DNA from: Pseudohongiella sp.
Lineage (GTDB): Bacteria > Pseudomonadota > Gammaproteobacteria > Pseudomonadales > Pseudohongiellaceae
Assembly: GCA_030651695.1 (NCBI GenBank)
Contig: JAUSCD010000031.1
Span: 1-64,000, forward strand
Direction of reading: 5' to 3'
DNA: 64,000 nucleotides
In this document: one piece after another, positions 54,592 to 63,420 of the stretch
Layout: every line of letters starts with the position of its first letter
How positions within the stretch are numbered: position 1 is the stretch's first letter
Program-made: the position numbers and the translations under genes
Notes under the pieces: model-generated
Told to the model about the DNA's origin: nothing
Databases searched by the model: none
What the model saw: the letters and a program-made list of their open reading frames with translations, nothing else

Positions 54592-55851
54592 TTAAGTCCG
54601 GATATGGCCGTCTCCGATCACTATGTATTTTTGTGAGGTCAGCCCTTCCAGACCCACCGGCCCGCGGGCATGCAGTTTGTCGGTCGAGATGCCGATTTCG
54701 GCACCCAGACCGTATTCAAAACCGTCAGCAAACCGTGTTGAAGCGTTTACCATAACTGAGCTCGAATCCACTTCGCGCAGGAAACGCTGAGCGCGACCGA
54801 AGTTCTCGGTAATAATCGATTCGGTATGCGCTGAGCTGTACTTGTTTATATGCGCAATGGCTTCATCCAGACCCGCAACCACTTTAACTGAAAGTACCGG
54901 TGCCAGATATTCCTCAAACCAATCCTTTTCAGCAGCAGGTTTTGCACCGGGTAACAGCGGCAAGGACTTTTCACAGGCGCGCAATTCTACGTTGTGCGGC
55001 GCGTATGCGGCAGCCAATACAGGCAACACCCTGGCAGCAACAGATTCAGCTACCAGCAGACTTTCCATCGTATTGCAGGTCCCATAACGCTGGGTTTTGG
55101 CATTCAGCGCAACTTTAACCGCCTTGTCCAGATCAGCAGCATCATCGATGTACACATGGCAGTTGCCATCCAGATGTTTGATAACAGGCACTCGTGCCTC
55201 GGCGCTGATGCGCTCGATCAGACCCTTGCCACCGCGTGGAACAATTACGTCCACGAATTGCGGCATGGTAATCAGCAGGCCGACAGCTGCGCGGTCTGTG
55301 GTTTCAACCACCTGCACCGCATGTTCTGGCAAACCCGCTGCCGTCAGACCCTGACGGATAAATCCGGCAATAGCCTGGTTGGAATGTATCGCTTCAGATC
55401 CGCCACGCAAAATAGTGGCATTACCGGATTTCAGGCACAGGCTGGCAGCTTCGCAGGTCACATTGGGACGCGATTCATAAATAATGCCCACCACACCCAG
55501 CGGCACACGCATTTTGCCAACCTGGATGCCGCTGGGCATAAAGCGCATATCCGTGACTTCACCCACCGGGTCTTGCAGGGCCGCGACCTGGCGAAGGCCT
55601 TCAACCATGTCGTCGATGCGTGCCGGTGTCAGCGCCAGTCTATCGAGCATCGCGGCGTCCAGACCTTTCTCGCGGCCCGCCTGCAGATCTTTCTGGTTAG
55701 CAACTTCAAGCTGGGCACGGCCAAGCTCAATAGCATCTACCATCGCCAACAGCGCTGCATTTTTGGTAGCCGTAGACGCAGCTGCCATCACTCGTGAAGC
55801 AGCCCGGGCTTGCGCCCCCAACGTATACATATAGGTGGAAATGTCGCTCAT
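54592..55851 (-). CDS. proA: Gamma-glutamyl phosphate reductase
   Basis: ProA reduces gamma-glutamyl phosphate to glutamate semialdehyde in proline synthesis. The 419-aa protein of the aldehyde dehydrogenase superfamily has [20 protein letters not shown], the catalytic Cys in [12 protein letters not shown] and [21 protein letters not shown] start at the ATG at 55851; the frame is open to 55977 but that part runs through the palindromic repeat and is not coding. There is no clear ribosome site. It heads the proA-nadD-rsfS-rlmH-mrdA-rlpA-dacA-ybeD-lipB-lipA series. Confidence 0.96.
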   Translation of the reverse strand: MSDISTYMYTLGAQARAASRVMAAASTATKNAALLAMVDAIELGRAQLEVANQKDLQAGREKGLDAAMLDRLALTPARIDDMVEGLRQVAALQDPVGEVTDMRFMPSGIQVGKMRVPLGVVGIIYESRPNVTCEAASLCLKSGNATILRGGSEAIHSNQAIAGFIRQGLTAAGLPEHAVQVVETTDRAAVGLLITMPQFVDVIVPRGGKGLIERISAEARVPVIKHLDGNCHVYIDDAADLDKAVKVALNAKTQRYGTCNTMESLLVAESVAARVLPVLAAAYAPHNVELRACEKSLPLLPGAKPAAEKDWFEEYLAPVLSVKVVAGLDEAIAHINKYSSAHTESIITENFGRAQRFLREVDSSSVMVNASTRFADGFEYGLGAEIGISTDKLHARGPVGLEGLTSQKYIVIGDGHIRT

Positions 55852-55901
55852 ACTTGTGCGAATCCAGTCAATCCGGTGAAAAAGGCGGGCATTATAGCCC
55901 A

Positions 55902-55978
55902 GATGGGGACGGAGGAGGTAATGGGAGGAAATGGGGACGGAGGAGTAAACTCCTCCGTCCCCATTTCCTCCCTCCATC
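55902..55978. repeat. REP/MITE-like palindromic repeat upstream of proA
   Basis: A perfect 24-bp inverted repeat with a 2-base loop spans 55923-55972 (core GGGGACGGAGGAGT..ACTCCTCCGTCCCC). The 15-mer ATGGGGACGGAGGAG occurs twice in direct orientation (55903-55917 and 55931-55945). The whole begins GATGG and ends CCATC. Related GGGGACGGAG..CTCCGTCCCC palindromes are familiar dispersed repeats in gammaproteobacteria, of the kind mobilised by RAYT transposases. It sits between ybgA and proA and could also form a hairpin in either transcript. Confidence 0.8.
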
Positions 55979-56945
55979 AGATATGATTCTGCAAACTCAT
56001 CTCCGCCGGATACGGATGCATATACCAGGACCGGCTTATATAGTCGTCGGGATAACGACGGAAATAATGGTTAAGCAGTGTTATCGGCACAATCAGGGGC
56101 AAATACCCTTGCAAGTACTGCTCAAAGGACTCGCGCAGCTCAGCTTTGTCATCAGCCTGCAGATGATCCCGCAGATAACCCTGTATATGCTGCAATACGT
56201 TGACATGATCACCACGGGTGGCACGTTTTTTTAAGGCCGCCATTAACGCCAGCAGATACTGATCGGCAATCTCGGCCACATTATCTTTGCGCGCAGCAGC
56301 CAACAACGGGCCTTGCTCGCGGTAGGTTTTTTGACAATGGCTCATCAGAATCAGTTTGTGGCGCGCGTGAAAATCAGTAAGCGCTCCAATGCTCAAACCC
56401 TGACCCATCATCTGCCGCCAGCGATACATCACATATACTCGCTGAATAAAGTTTTCGCGCAGAATTGCATCACCCAGACGCCCTTCCTCTTCTACCGGCA
56501 GCGACGGAAATCTCTGCATCACACGCTCGGCAAAAATGCCGGCACCGTCTTTTGCAGTTGTGGTGGCCTCACCACGGGTCTCATAAATTTTCACCCGCTC
56601 CATACCGCAGCTGGGTGAATCGCGTTTAAAAATGTACGCGCACAATCCGGACACCCAATGCATTTGTGCGTCCGCGCTGTCCTGCAATCGCTGCGTATAG
56701 TCGAGCTGATAATTTTCGCTGTCGACACAAATCACATTATTGTTGTGTCTGACCAACCGTATGGGTTTTCTTGGCACACCCAGACCGATATCCACTTCCG
56801 GACAGAACTTGCGATACTCAAAGTATTCGCCCAGTGTCTGCTCGATATAGGAATGCAGTTTGTGGCCGGAATTGAAACGCACTTCATCACCGAGCAGGCA
56901 AGCACTGATACCAACAGGTATTTTTTCATTTTGATGTTTATTCAT
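55977..56945 (-). CDS. YbgA-like protein (DUF523 + DUF1722)
   Basis: The 322-aa protein joins an N-terminal DUF523 domain (residues 1-150: [54 protein letters not shown]) to a helical C-terminal DUF1722 domain (190-310: [21 protein letters not shown]). Function is unknown; the E. coli relative YbgA lies beside the photolyase gene, which is not seen here. The conserved Cys residues suggest a metal or redox site. Its ATG overlaps the stop of the GIY-YIG gene (ATGA), so it belongs to the MBL-GIY-YIG-ybgA operon. Confidence 0.85.
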   Translation of the reverse strand: MNKHQNEKIPVGISACLLGDEVRFNSGHKLHSYIEQTLGEYFEYRKFCPEVDIGLGVPRKPIRLVRHNNNVICVDSENYQLDYTQRLQDSADAQMHWVSGLCAYIFKRDSPSCGMERVKIYETRGEATTTAKDGAGIFAERVMQRFPSLPVEEEGRLGDAILRENFIQRVYVMYRWRQMMGQGLSIGALTDFHARHKLILMSHCQKTYREQGPLLAAARKDNVAEIADQYLLALMAALKKRATRGDHVNVLQHIQGYLRDHLQADDKAELRESFEQYLQGYLPLIVPITLLNHYFRRYPDDYISRSWYMHPYPAEMSLQNHI

Positions 56946-57244
56946 GAAGCAACTGATTCCTGACGCAGCAAGTCGTACAGATTCAGCTCACCTTGAATCA
57001 GCCGCACTTTTTCGCGTTTGGTTAATTGTTTGACCCGGTACTCCAGTTTGAGCGCCGTGGCACGATCCGCCACCTCACACGAATACATCAGCTGCAACGG
57101 TGTTCTGCCCCGCAGGTAACGTGCGCACAAACGCCCTTGTGATTCATGTTCCGAAAAACGACGCTGCACATCGGTTGCAATGCCGGTGTAAAGACTTTGG
57201 TCACCACATTGGATCAGATACACATGCCAACTTTTTGCGCTCAC
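56942..57244 (-). CDS. GIY-YIG domain endonuclease-like protein
   Basis: The 100-aa protein is a single GIY-YIG nuclease domain of the YhbQ/UPF0213 kind: WHVYLIQCGDQSLYTGIATDVQRRFSEH, with the catalytic Arg in the latter part and Glu in KLEYRVKQLTKREK. Activity in structure-specific DNA cleavage or repair is possible. The GTG at 57244 overlaps the MBL stop (GTGA) and its own stop overlaps ybgA (ATGA), so all three are translationally coupled. Confidence 0.87.
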   Translation of the reverse strand: MSAKSWHVYLIQCGDQSLYTGIATDVQRRFSEHESQGRLCARYLRGRTPLQLMYSCEVADRATALKLEYRVKQLTKREKVRLIQGELNLYDLLRQESVAS

Positions 57245-58110
57245 ATGATTTCCCACAGACACTCTTCGATATTCTCAGCGCCATCCGATCGCGCGCGCCC
57301 ATCCCTTTGCAATTTATACAGATGTGCCAGCAAGGTTTTTTTGGCCCATGGAATCAGATGTGCAGGCACATCATCGTAAGCCAGCAGCACCAGTTCATTC
57401 AGGGTGCAGGAGTTCAAAGCGCCCAGAGATTTCACAACTTTTTGTTCCCGGCGCTGGCGATGCCTGATCAAGGTATCAATCATCTGCACAGGTTCAGTCA
57501 TCACTTCACCATGGCCCGGAGCAAGGGCTTTTAATGGCATTTGTCTGAGCTGTTCAAGTGAATTCATATAATCAGTCATATCACCATCCGGCGGTAATAT
57601 CACCGGCGTGGTGCCCTGCAGAATATGATCACCGGTAAACAGGATGGCGTCTTCTTCCAGCAAAAAACAAAGATGGTTGGAAACATGCCCGGGAGTATGA
57701 ACCAGGCGCATGCTGAAACCGTCGCATTGAATACTTTCACCGTCCCGGTAAACACGATCCGGAACAAAACCATGATCCTGATAGGCCGCACCCTCAGGCG
57801 GCGACAGGCCGACCACCTGCGCACCTGTCAACGCTTTTAGTGCGGCGGTGCCGGGCGAATGATCACCATGAGTATGCGTTACAAATATCCACTTCAGCGG
57901 CCAGCCAGCAAGCGCCTCAATGATGGCGCTGTTGTGCGCCGGTATGGCAGGGCCGGGATCAATCAGGGCCAATTCACGCTCGCCGATCAGGTAGGTATTG
58001 GTGCCCGGCCCGGTCATCACACTGGCGTTGGGACATAACAGGCGCTGTACGCGGATACTGCCAGTGCTGACATCCACAGGCTGGCCTGCAATAAAACGTG
58101 AATTTTCCAT
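57241..58110 (-). CDS. MBL-fold metallo-hydrolase (LACTB2-like)
   Basis: The 289-aa protein has the metallo-beta-lactamase zinc motif THTHGDHSPG, the further ligands in TPGHVSNHLC and FTGDHILQG, and a C-terminal winged-helix-like domain (IDTLIRHRQRREQKVV..LLAHLYKLQRDGRA), the LACTB2 arrangement. LACTB2 relatives are RNA endonucleases or thioester/lactone hydrolases. It is the first gene of an operon with the GIY-YIG and YbgA-like genes. Substrate unknown. Confidence 0.87.
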   Translation of the reverse strand: MENSRFIAGQPVDVSTGSIRVQRLLCPNASVMTGPGTNTYLIGERELALIDPGPAIPAHNSAIIEALAGWPLKWIFVTHTHGDHSPGTAALKALTGAQVVGLSPPEGAAYQDHGFVPDRVYRDGESIQCDGFSMRLVHTPGHVSNHLCFLLEEDAILFTGDHILQGTTPVILPPDGDMTDYMNSLEQLRQMPLKALAPGHGEVMTEPVQMIDTLIRHRQRREQKVVKSLGALNSCTLNELVLLAYDDVPAHLIPWAKKTLLAHLYKLQRDGRARSDGAENIEECLWEIM

Positions 58111-58310
58111 AAGACTCTGTTTTATATCGTTTCTCAGCCAGCCTCCGGTAATAAAACCGGGCCGTTTGAGTATGCCGTCATCATAGCCGGTTTAACACCG
58201 CTGGCAAACCATGGCGCATGAGCGCAGTGCCGGACTCGACTAGCTACGACTGGTCTTTCAATTCAGTTCACGTTATAACAAGCGCTTTCAGGGAAATGAG
58301 CTCAAGCATC

Positions 58311-59492
58311 ATGCACAGAATAAAAACCTACAACCAAATTGCAGAACAGGGACTGGAACGCTTTCCAAGTACACGATTTCAGGTCGGGGCTGACACCTAC
58401 GACGCTGATGCCATCCTGCTGCGCAGCCACAAACTGACTGTCGCTGAGCTCGGCAACCGGCTCAAGGCCGTTGCAAGAGCCGGCGCCGGCGTCAACAATG
58501 TGCCGGTCGCCGACTGCACCGAACGCGGCATAGTGGTGTTCAACACCCCCGGCGCCAACGCCAACGCTGTCAAGGAGCTTGTGCTGAGCGGCATGCTGCT
58601 CGGATCACGCGGCATTGTTGCCGGCATGCGCTACATTGACACGCTGAGTGACATCACTGACCACGCAGAACTCAACACATTGCTGGAAGCCGAGAAAAAG
58701 CGTTTTGCCGGTAATGAGTTGAAGGGCAAAACGCTGGGCATCATCGGTCTTGGCGCGATCGGCTCGCTGGTTGCAGGAATGGCCATTGATCTGGGTATGA
58801 AAGTGCTGGGTTATGACCCTGCTCTGTCAGTTGACGCTGCCTGGAGACTGCCTAATCAGGTGCAGAAAATCGAAAACGTCAGCGCGCTGCTGGCTAATTC
58901 AGACTACGTCAGCCTGCATCTGCCGGTACTGGAAAGCACACGCGGACTCATTAATGCCGACATGGTCGGTCACATGAAACCCGGCCTTTGTCTGCTGAAC
59001 TTCTCGCGCGACGAGATTGTTGATACACCAGCCATCGTCACCGGGCTCGAGGCCGGCGCCCTGCGCATGTACATCAGCGACTTCCCGCGTCACGAGCTGA
59101 TAGGCCGCGACGACGTCATTCTGATGCCACATATCGGCGCCAGCACCGAGGAAGCCGAAGAAAATTGCGCCATCATGGCAGCAGAGCAGCTGAAGGATTT
59201 CCTCGACAATGGTAACATCCGCAACTCCGTGAACTTCCCCGCCCTGTCTCTGGATCGGGTGCAAGGGGCCGCCAGCGGAACCCGCCTGGCAATCAGTAAT
59301 AAAAACGTGCCAGGCATGCTGGGCAAGATCCTGTCCATACTTGCGGAGCAGGACATCAACGTGGTCGACATGATCAACAAGAGCCGCGACGACATAGCCT
59401 ATAACCTGATTGATCTGGCCAGCCCACCGGCGGCTGCCGCCATCGACGCGATCGCGTCTACCGATGATGTGATCAAAGTCATGGTGTTGTAA
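58311..59492 (+). CDS. serA: D-3-phosphoglycerate dehydrogenase with ACT domain
   Basis: SerA oxidises 3-phosphoglycerate, the first step of serine synthesis. The 393-aa protein has KTYNQIAEQGLERFP, the substrate/NAD domain (GAGVNNVPVADCTERGIVVFNTPGANANAV), Rossmann motif GLGAIGSLVAGMAIDLGMKV and the catalytic His region LMPHIGASTEEAEENCA. A C-terminal ACT domain follows (NVPGMLGKILSILAEQDINV), probably for serine feedback. I start at the ATG at 58311 because it matches the family N-terminus; ATG at 58296 is also in frame. serC follows 69 bp downstream. Confidence 0.93.
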   Translation: MHRIKTYNQIAEQGLERFPSTRFQVGADTYDADAILLRSHKLTVAELGNRLKAVARAGAGVNNVPVADCTERGIVVFNTPGANANAVKELVLSGMLLGSRGIVAGMRYIDTLSDITDHAELNTLLEAEKKRFAGNELKGKTLGIIGLGAIGSLVAGMAIDLGMKVLGYDPALSVDAAWRLPNQVQKIENVSALLANSDYVSLHLPVLESTRGLINADMVGHMKPGLCLLNFSRDEIVDTPAIVTGLEAGALRMYISDFPRHELIGRDDVILMPHIGASTEEAEENCAIMAAEQLKDFLDNGNIRNSVNFPALSLDRVQGAASGTRLAISNKNVPGMLGKILSILAEQDINVVDMINKSRDDIAYNLIDLASPPAAAAIDAIASTDDVIKVMVL

Positions 59493-59561
59493 GCAGCAAC
59501 GAATTTGAATAGTTAGAACAGATACCAACTTTTTAATACAACCGTTTGCAGGGATTTAACG

Positions 59562-60650
59562 ATGAACCGCATTTTTAATTTTGGGGCCGGCCCGGCCATG
59601 TTGCCACTGCCTGTGCTGGAAAAAGCCAAAGAAGAGTTTCTGGACTGGAAAGGCCTTGGCATGTCCGTGATCGAAGTCAGCCACCGCAGTGCCGAGTTTG
59701 AGGCGCTGTTGACCGAGACCGATAATCTGATGCGCGAACTGGCTGGCTTACCGGAAAACTTCGACATTCTTTACGTACATGGCAGTGCACAAATGCAGTT
59801 TGCCGCTATCCCGCTCAACCTGATGCCATTAAAGCCTGCGCATAAAGCCGCTTTTATCGAAAGCGGTCACTGGACTGTGCTGGCACGCAAAGAAGCCGCC
59901 CGTTATGGCAATGCTGTAACAGTGGCCAGCAGCGAAAGCAGCAACTTCAACCATATCCCTGACTACGACGTGTCAACACTGGATGCTGATACCTCCTACG
60001 TCCACATCACCAGCAACAACACACTGTTTGGCACACGCTGGAATGAATTCCCCGACACCGGTGATATCCCGCTGGTTGCTGACATGACATCTGAATTGAT
60101 GTCACGGGTAATCGACTATAACAAGTTCGGCCTGGTGTTTGCCGGCCTGCAGAAAAACCTTGGCCCGTCCGGTATGGCCGCGGTATTGATTCGCAAGGAT
60201 CTGATTGGTCACGCCATGCCGCAGACGCCGAATCTGCTGAACTACGATACCTACGCCAAAAACCACTCCATGCCCAACACCATCAACACCTTTGCAGTGT
60301 ATATGATGAATCTGGTGCTGCATTGGCTGAAGGATCAGGGCGGCGTGCCAGCGATGGAAAAAATCAATGCTCAAAAAGCCAAAATCATTTATGACGCCAT
60401 CGATAACACAGACTTCTATCGCGGCACCGCGCAGAAAGCGCATCGTTCTCAGATGAACATAACGTTTACCCTGGCTGACAGCCAGCTGGACAAGAAATTT
60501 CTCGACGAAGCGCAGGTACGTGGCCTGTATGCTCTTAAAGGCCACCGTGTTGTCGGTGGCATGCGTGCTTCCGTTTACAATGCCATGCCAGTTGAAGGCT
60601 GTCAGACACTGGCTGATTTTATGGCGGATTTTGCTCGTCGTAATGGCTGA
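59562..60650 (+). CDS. serC: Phosphoserine aminotransferase
   Basis: SerC transaminates 3-phosphohydroxypyruvate to phosphoserine, the step after SerA, and also serves pyridoxal phosphate synthesis. The 362-aa class V enzyme shows NFGAGPAMLPLPVLEKA, SVIEVSHRSAEFEAL, VHGSAQMQFAAIPLNL and the PLP-Lys in VFAGLQKNLGPSGMAAVLI. GCAGGGA precedes the ATG. Together with serA it makes a two-step serine operon. Confidence 0.97.
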   Translation: MNRIFNFGAGPAMLPLPVLEKAKEEFLDWKGLGMSVIEVSHRSAEFEALLTETDNLMRELAGLPENFDILYVHGSAQMQFAAIPLNLMPLKPAHKAAFIESGHWTVLARKEAARYGNAVTVASSESSNFNHIPDYDVSTLDADTSYVHITSNNTLFGTRWNEFPDTGDIPLVADMTSELMSRVIDYNKFGLVFAGLQKNLGPSGMAAVLIRKDLIGHAMPQTPNLLNYDTYAKNHSMPNTINTFAVYMMNLVLHWLKDQGGVPAMEKINAQKAKIIYDAIDNTDFYRGTAQKAHRSQMNITFTLADSQLDKKFLDEAQVRGLYALKGHRVVGGMRASVYNAMPVEGCQTLADFMADFARRNG

Positions 60651-60660
60651 TGACTGTTGT

Positions 60661-60693
60661 GCCGGGACAGATACTCAGGTGTCTGTCCCCGGC
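60661..60693 (+). terminator. Hairpin between serC and greB
   Basis: GCCGGGACAGA and TCTGTCCCCGGC pair with one bulged G around a 10-nt loop, 10 bp after the serC stop. It overlaps the last codons of greB on the other strand. No U-tract follows, so it is a likely 3'-end structure rather than a classical terminator. Confidence 0.45.
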
Positions 60694-61163
60694 GAACCGT
60701 ACGAAATACGATTCACATACCACACCGCCTTGCCCTCCGGCGTTCTGACAATGACCTCGTCGCCTTCTTCTTTCTGCAGCAACGCGGTTGCCATGGGGCT
60801 GTCGACCGAGATGGCATCCTTGCGATCAAAAATCTCGTCATAACCCACTATCTGAAAACTGCGCACATCACCGCTCTCGTTTTCCACTTTAACAAAAGCA
60901 CCAAAAAATATTTTGTCTGTATTGTCGGGAAGAGTCTCCACAACCTGCAGCTCTTCCACTCGCTTGCTCAGATATCGCACACGGCGGTCGATCTCGCGCA
61001 GTCGCTTTTTGTTGTATTGATAGTCTGCATTTTCACTGCGGTCGCCAAGGCTGGCAGCCCATGAAACTTTTTTGGTGACATCCGGGCGCTCGACCCGCCA
61101 AAGCTGATTGAGTTCGTCTTTCAGGCGCAGCATGCCTGCTTTGGTAATCAGGTTTTTTCTCAT
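60675..61163 (-). CDS. greB: GreB transcript cleavage factor
   Basis: GreB enters the RNA polymerase secondary channel and stimulates cleavage of backtracked RNA. The 162-aa protein has the N-terminal coiled coil with the tip acidic residues (LGDRSENADYQYNKKRLREI) and the C-terminal globular domain (IVGYDEIFDRKDAISVDSPMA). The strings WRVERPDVTKKVSWAASLGDRSE and IVGYDEI mark it as GreB, not GreA. It ends inside the hairpin after serC and is convergent with it. Confidence 0.97.
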   Translation of the reverse strand: MRKNLITKAGMLRLKDELNQLWRVERPDVTKKVSWAASLGDRSENADYQYNKKRLREIDRRVRYLSKRVEELQVVETLPDNTDKIFFGAFVKVENESGDVRSFQIVGYDEIFDRKDAISVDSPMATALLQKEEGDEVIVRTPEGKAVWYVNRISYGSPGTDT

Positions 61164-61231
61164 GGTCTATGCATCAGGGTGGTTCTTCCATGTGATTCGG
61201 GGCACAGGCTCTCTTTCTGGAAATCGGCACA

Positions 61232-61260
61232 ATAATGCCGTAGCTTTATCGCATCGACAA
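61232..61260 (-). promoter_or_regulatory. Candidate greB promoter
   Basis: On the minus strand TTGTCG (61260-61255), a 17-bp spacer and CATTAT (61237-61232) lie about 70 bp before the greB ATG. Confidence 0.5.
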
Positions 61261-61281
61261 ATTATTATGGAGAGTATAATC

Positions 61282-61440
61282 ATGGATCGTTTTATTAAGC
61301 GAGTGTGCCTGCTATCTGTATTCTGCACAGGCAGCACTTTTTGTCTGGCGGATATCGAAGAAACGACAAAGGTGAGGAAAGTTATACGCACACTGGAAGT
61401 TTCCATCAGCGGGGGTACTGCTGTTGACGATGATTACTGA
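61282..61440 (+). CDS. Small exported peptide of unknown function
   Basis: A 52-codon frame starts at an ATG with GGAG 10 nt upstream. The product has a basic start (MDRFIKR), a short hydrophobic core and a signal-peptidase site after FCLA. A mature part of about 29 residues is left (start DIEETTKVRKVIRTLEVSIS, end Asp-Asp-Asp-Tyr). No family is recognised. It is divergent from greB and lies just before the GlxA-type regulator. The good ribosome site and signal peptide argue that it is expressed; otherwise it is unsupported. Confidence 0.5.
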   Translation: MDRFIKRVCLLSVFCTGSTFCLADIEETTKVRKVIRTLEVSISGGTAVDDDY

Positions 61441-61497
61441 GTTGCCCGTGCTTTCATGGTCCTACACCCTTGACGTAAATCGGTATACCATGCGGGC

Positions 61498-62502
61498 ATG
61501 AAACGCATAAGCATCCTGGTCTGCCCGCAAGCTCTCGCCTCCAGCGTCGCAATCCCGCTAGAGATGATCAGCGCGGCAGACACCATACACAGACTGAAAA
61601 ACCATCAACGCCAGCCCAATCTTGAGCTGCTGACAGTAGCAAGAGACTCGTCCTCCTTACTGAGCATGAGTGGCGGTTTGTTACTGCAACCCACTGGCAG
61701 TTTGTCTGACAACACACAAAACACCATGGTGTTTATCCCGGCTCTTTGGGGCAACCCGCGTGCGGCTGTGCGGCAGTTACCGGAGGCTAGTGCCTGGTTG
61801 CAGCAACAGTATGCGGGTGGCGCCACCATTTGCAGTGTAGGTACCGGCAGCTATTTTCTGGCTGAAGCGGGTTTACTAGACCACAGATCCGCGACCACGC
61901 ACTGGCGCTATTTTGATGATTTTGCGCAACACTATCCCGCCATCAAGGTGGAGCGCAAAAAGTTTATTACGCATCAGGACAGGCTGTATTGCACCGGCAG
62001 TGTAAACGCAGTGCGCGATGTAATGCTGCATTTTGTTGAGCAGCTGTTCAGCAGCAAAGTGGCTGATGAAGTGGCACGTCATTTTACTCACGAATTAAAA
62101 CGCTCTTACGAATCATTACTGCTGGCGGCCGACCCGCAGGACAGCCATCATGACGAACTTATCATCAAGATTCAGGAGTGGTTACAGAATCACTATGAAA
62201 GCGACGTTAATATGAAAACGCTTGCGGAGTTGTTTGGACTCAATGTGCGATCATTCAACCGGCGCTTCAGACAGGCTGCCAACAAAACACCGGTGGAATA
62301 TCTGCAGGAAGTGCGCATCAATCAGGCTCGCGGCTTGTTAAAGAGCAGCAATCTGAGTATTGCAGAAATTGCGTTTGCGGTAGGTTATCAGGATGTGAGT
62401 TATTTCACCGGATTGTTCCAGCGCCTGCATGGTGTGACACCTAACGCCTATCGCCGGCTGGTGCGCACCAAAATGTTTAATGTCGCAAACCCGCAGAACT
62501 AA
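61498..62502 (+). CDS. GlxA/FtrA-type AraC-family regulator with DJ-1/PfpI-like domain
   Basis: The 334-aa protein joins an N-terminal DJ-1/PfpI-like (type 1 glutamine amidotransferase-like) domain (about 1-190: FIPALWGNPRAAVRQL, ICSVGTGSYFLAEAGLLD, TTHWRYFDDF) to an AraC DNA-binding domain (about 225-325: MKTLAELFGLNVRSFNRRF and IAEIAFAVGYQDVSYFTGLFQR). The catalytic Cys of amidotransferases appears as Cys in ATICSVGTG. Relatives control catabolism of carnitine, betaine or arginine. No catabolic target gene lies nearby. Effector unknown. Confidence 0.9.
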   Translation: MKRISILVCPQALASSVAIPLEMISAADTIHRLKNHQRQPNLELLTVARDSSSLLSMSGGLLLQPTGSLSDNTQNTMVFIPALWGNPRAAVRQLPEASAWLQQQYAGGATICSVGTGSYFLAEAGLLDHRSATTHWRYFDDFAQHYPAIKVERKKFITHQDRLYCTGSVNAVRDVMLHFVEQLFSSKVADEVARHFTHELKRSYESLLLAADPQDSHHDELIIKIQEWLQNHYESDVNMKTLAELFGLNVRSFNRRFRQAANKTPVEYLQEVRINQARGLLKSSNLSIAEIAFAVGYQDVSYFTGLFQRLHGVTPNAYRRLVRTKMFNVANPQN

Positions 62503-62510
62503 ACCACGCC

Positions 62511-62777
62511 TCATGGCGTCTGGTATTTCTCTTTCCATTCGGCGTAGGGCATGCCATACACACGCTCTCTGGCATCTTCATAACCAATTTCCAGACCCCG
62601 CTCTTCTGCAGCTGCTGTATACCATTTAGCAAGACAGTTACGACAGAACCCGGCCAGATTCATCAGGTCAATATTCTGCACCTGCTTGTTCTCATCCAGA
62701 TGTTTCAGCAGCCGGCGAAAAGCAGCAGCTTCCAGTTCAAGGTTCTGGTATTCAGTTAGATATTTGGTAGCGGACAT
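62511..62777 (-). CDS. DUF1244 family protein
   Basis: DUF1244 proteins are short, helical and uncharacterised. The 88-aa copy has the hallmark MNLAGFCRNCLAKWYTAAAE with a Cys-x2-Cys pair and ends in YGMPYAEWKEKYQ. A GGAGAG site lies just before the ATG at 62777. It converges on the AraC-type gene with 8 bp between stops. Confidence 0.9.
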   Translation of the reverse strand: MSATKYLTEYQNLELEAAAFRRLLKHLDENKQVQNIDLMNLAGFCRNCLAKWYTAAAEERGLEIGYEDARERVYGMPYAEWKEKYQTP

Positions 62778-62805
62778 TTGAGGTAACTCTCCATCTTTAC
62801 AGACA

Positions 62806-62829
62806 AGAGCCCATCAATTGACGGGCTCT
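62806..62829. terminator. Hairpin between the hibernation factor and DUF1244 genes
   Basis: AGAGCCC and GGGCTCT pair around a loop whose middle, TCAATTGA, is itself self-complementary. On the minus strand, downstream of the hpf-like gene, no T-run follows, so termination would be weak. Confidence 0.45.
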
Positions 62830-62901
62830 TTCTGAGTAACAATTACGGTCTTAATATTTGGCTTGACGGTCGGTCAGAGTTGACGTCTTCAGGAAAACCT
62901 C

Positions 62902-63318
62902 TTAACCGACCGCACTAGTATATTCCGGTAACTCGTCGTCGACGACGTCATCCAGACCGTCATCGACGGCATCAGGATTTTTGTGCATGGCTTCTTTGCG
63001 ATGCTTTTTGTCAACAGACTTTAATTGTCGCTCCGCCGCATTGAATGCATCGCGGATGGCAACGTATAAATCTTCGTGAGCATGATTGTCATGCTGCTCC
63101 TGGGTGACAACTACAGGTTTGTTGGAAGTGTGTATTTCGATGGCAACTGAAAACACTTTTCCTTTGTGGTGATTGTTATGAGGAGAATCCAGCACCACAC
63201 GTCCACCGATGATATCGCTGCTAAAGCGACGTAATTTCTCGATGCGTTTCTGTACACTTTCACTCAAAGCATCGGATTGATCAACATTATGAAACACTAC
63301 TTGAAATTCATTGGACAT
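62902..63318 (-). CDS. Ribosome hibernation-promoting factor / RaiA family protein
   Basis: The 138-aa protein has the HPF/RaiA (sigma-54 modulation) fold: FQVVFHNVDQSDALSESVQKRIEKLRRF, VAIEIHTSNKPVVVTQEQHDNHAHEDLYVAIRDAFNAAERQL (quoted in parts, residues 58-100). An acidic tail follows (DDGLDDVVDDELPEY). Such proteins bind the 30S subunit in stationary phase. The tail is longer than HPF but without the dimerising domain of long HPF. The ATG at 63318 has AGGAG 10 nt upstream. It is not next to rpoN, the more usual hpf position, so it may be a second, RaiA-like copy. Confidence 0.82.
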   Translation of the reverse strand: MSNEFQVVFHNVDQSDALSESVQKRIEKLRRFSSDIIGGRVVLDSPHNNHHKGKVFSVAIEIHTSNKPVVVTQEQHDNHAHEDLYVAIRDAFNAAERQLKSVDKKHRKEAMHKNPDAVDDGLDDVVDDELPEYTSAVG

Positions 63319-63420
63319 AATCAATTATCTCCTGATTTTACTCTGATCGTTTTATCGTTTTTTTTACTCTATCTACTTCGGCTATCCTCCTGCTCCATCC
63401 GGAGCGCTAAAAAATCTTTC

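Noticed and set aside
54994-55797. 267-codon plus-strand frame opposite proA
   Set aside because: It is wholly antisense to proA, His/Gln/Arg-rich and without start signals or domains.
55852-55977. N-terminal extension of proA by 42 residues
   Set aside because: The extension would translate the REP-like palindrome; family alignment starts at the ATG at 55851.
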